A DNA stretch of 6,467 bases from JBDTSW01 sp039930945. Its GTDB lineage: Bacteria > Actinomycetota > Thermoleophilia > Solirubrobacterales > 70-9. Shown here piece by piece: positions 6,139-6,467 of this stretch. The translations under genes were made by a program, and so were the position numbers. The stretch lies in assembly GCA_039930945.1 (NCBI GenBank), contig JBDTSW010000111.1, forward strand, positions 1 to 6,467. Reading direction: 5' to 3'. The notes beneath the pieces were generated by a model. It was not told the origin of the DNA and did no database searches. It worked only from the letters and a program-made list of their open reading frames with translations. Position 1 is the stretch's first letter; each line of letters starts with the position of its first letter.

Positions 6139-6340
6139 GAGCGGCGCGTACCGACTCGCCTTTGTCTCTCCTGCACGTGATCGGCCGACGACCCGCTCGA
6201 GCCGAGCGCGCCTTCGCCATAGAACGGGCGGTCATCTGCTACCAGTCACGGCGACGATCGAGTGCAGAAACTGGTAGCACCGCTGGTAGCAGCCCGCGCA
6301 CAAACCGCATGAACAAGCTAGATGGCGGGGGTTTTCAACA
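6139..6340. other. Non-coding stretch with integrase-arm-like sites
   Basis: Between the repeat-protein stop and core copy 3 I see no gene. The open frame here is Arg/Ser-rich and unconvincing. The stretch contains the perfect inverted repeat at 6237-6279 and the two direct ctggtagca copies. Confidence 0.5.
6237..6291 (+). repeat. 10-bp inverted repeat plus direct ctggtagca copy
   Basis: The bases tgctaccagt (6237-6246) and actggtagca (6270-6279) are perfect inverted arms with a 23-base loop. A further direct copy, gctggtagca, follows at 6282-6291. The same word occurs at 3736-3745. The group lies about 50 bases left of core copy 3, as arm-type sites would in attR. It could also form an RNA hairpin. 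Confidence 0.5.
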
Positions 6341-6353
6341 CATCAGCCGCTCT
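6341..6353 (+). repeat. tRNA-end core repeat, copy 3 (candidate attR)
   Basis: The bases catcagccgctct match the first 13 bases of copies 1 and 2. The 14 bases to the left agree only partly (8 of 14) with the T-arm of the tRNA-like sequence. Immediately to the right, the sequence becomes the coding tail of an Ig-like protein. Confidence 0.5.
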
Positions 6354-6443
6354 GAAGGCAAGCATCGGTTCCGCGTGCGCGCGAGCGATCAGGCTGGCCA
6401 CGCCGATCCGACCCCCGCCAAGTACCAGTTCAAGCGGATCTGA
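6351..6443 (+). pseudogene. Headless C-terminal tail of an Ig-like repeat protein
   Basis: From about 6351 the frame reads SEGKHRFRVRASDQAGHADP and then TPAKYQFKRI before TGA. This is the last-strand signature of bacterial Ig-like/Fn3-like domains (G.H.F.VRA.D.AGN.DPTPA), common in large secreted or surface proteins of high-GC actinobacteria. Nothing upstream belongs to such a domain: the frame passes straight into the core repeat and the non-coding stretch. The gene has therefore lost everything but about 30 residues, and the break coincides with core copy 3. Confidence 0.55.
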
Positions 6444-6467
6444 GCCCGATGAGGCGGGCAGCGCTTT
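6444..6467 (+). terminator. Possible intrinsic terminator
   Basis: Directly after the TGA, gcccg (6444-6448) and cgggc (6455-6459) form a 5-bp GC stem with a six-base loop. Agcgcttt follows, and the window ends in the T run. The stem is short and the T tract is cut off, so the call is weak. Confidence 0.3.

Larger units (their letters stand above)
3644..6353. mobile_element. Candidate 2.7-kb integrated element without integrase
   Basis: The segment is bounded by direct repeats of a tRNA 3'-end core (18 bases on the left, 13 of them shared on the right). Copies of ctggtagca lie just inside both ends (3737; 6237 inverted; 6271; 6283), resembling attL and attR with arm-type integrase sites. Inside are a frameshifted conserved-hypothetical gene, a LuxR/GAF regulator and a repeat-protein gene that lacks an intact signal peptide. 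No integrase, replication or transfer gene is present. If real, it is a remnant or depends on an integrase supplied elsewhere. The alternative is chance similarity around old tRNA duplications. Confidence 0.3.

Overview
The window is GC-rich throughout, with GTG and TTG starts alongside ATG, a mostly weak set of Shine-Dalgarno sites, and protein families common in high-GC Gram-positive bacteria. These include a LuxR/GAF regulator, a secreted alpha/beta-hydrolase, and an exported-type protein with short 'SxDV....V' repeats. I read it as chromosomal DNA of an actinobacterium, possibly of the Thermoleophilia/Solirubrobacterales type. The lineage is inferred from protein style only.

Left part (1-3540). 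The first bases look like the 3' end of a tRNA gene lying upstream. A DMT-superfamily permease on the minus strand (22-927) converges on it. About 470 bp with little or no convincing coding follows. Next comes a 710-residue secreted alpha/beta-hydrolase-like protein (1401-3533, plus strand, TTG start) with a clear ribosome-binding site, signal peptide, HGLLG oxyanion loop and GNSQG nucleophile elbow.

Middle (3541-3782). This stretch holds a degenerate tRNA-like sequence with a perfect T-arm and an acceptor stem ending in CAGCCGCT. Its last bases repeat the first 18 bases of the window exactly.

Right part (3783-6467). In order it contains a conserved-hypothetical gene broken by a frameshift (3783-4500), a LuxR-HTH/GAF regulator on the minus strand (4521-5327), and a divergent gene for a ten-residue-repeat protein that has no intact signal peptide (5545-6138). 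A non-coding stretch with a perfect inverted repeat follows, then a third copy of the tRNA-end core (6341-6353). Directly after that copy lies the headless C-terminal tail of an Ig-like surface or secreted protein (to 6443).

The most notable pattern is that the tRNA 3'-end core occurs at 1, 3644 and 6341. The 9-mer ctggtagca (three copies plus one inverted) occurs only beside the last two cores, on the inner side of each. This is the layout expected of attL and attR with integrase arm-type sites. It would bound a 2.7-kb segment that carries a regulator and two partly decayed genes but no integrase. I interpret it as a small integrated element, or the remnant of one, at a tRNA (Gly-like) site; this is unproven. 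I see no operon spanning the window. Most genes are convergent or divergent neighbours, so functional cooperation is not evident beyond the possible control of the repeat protein by the adjacent divergent regulator.
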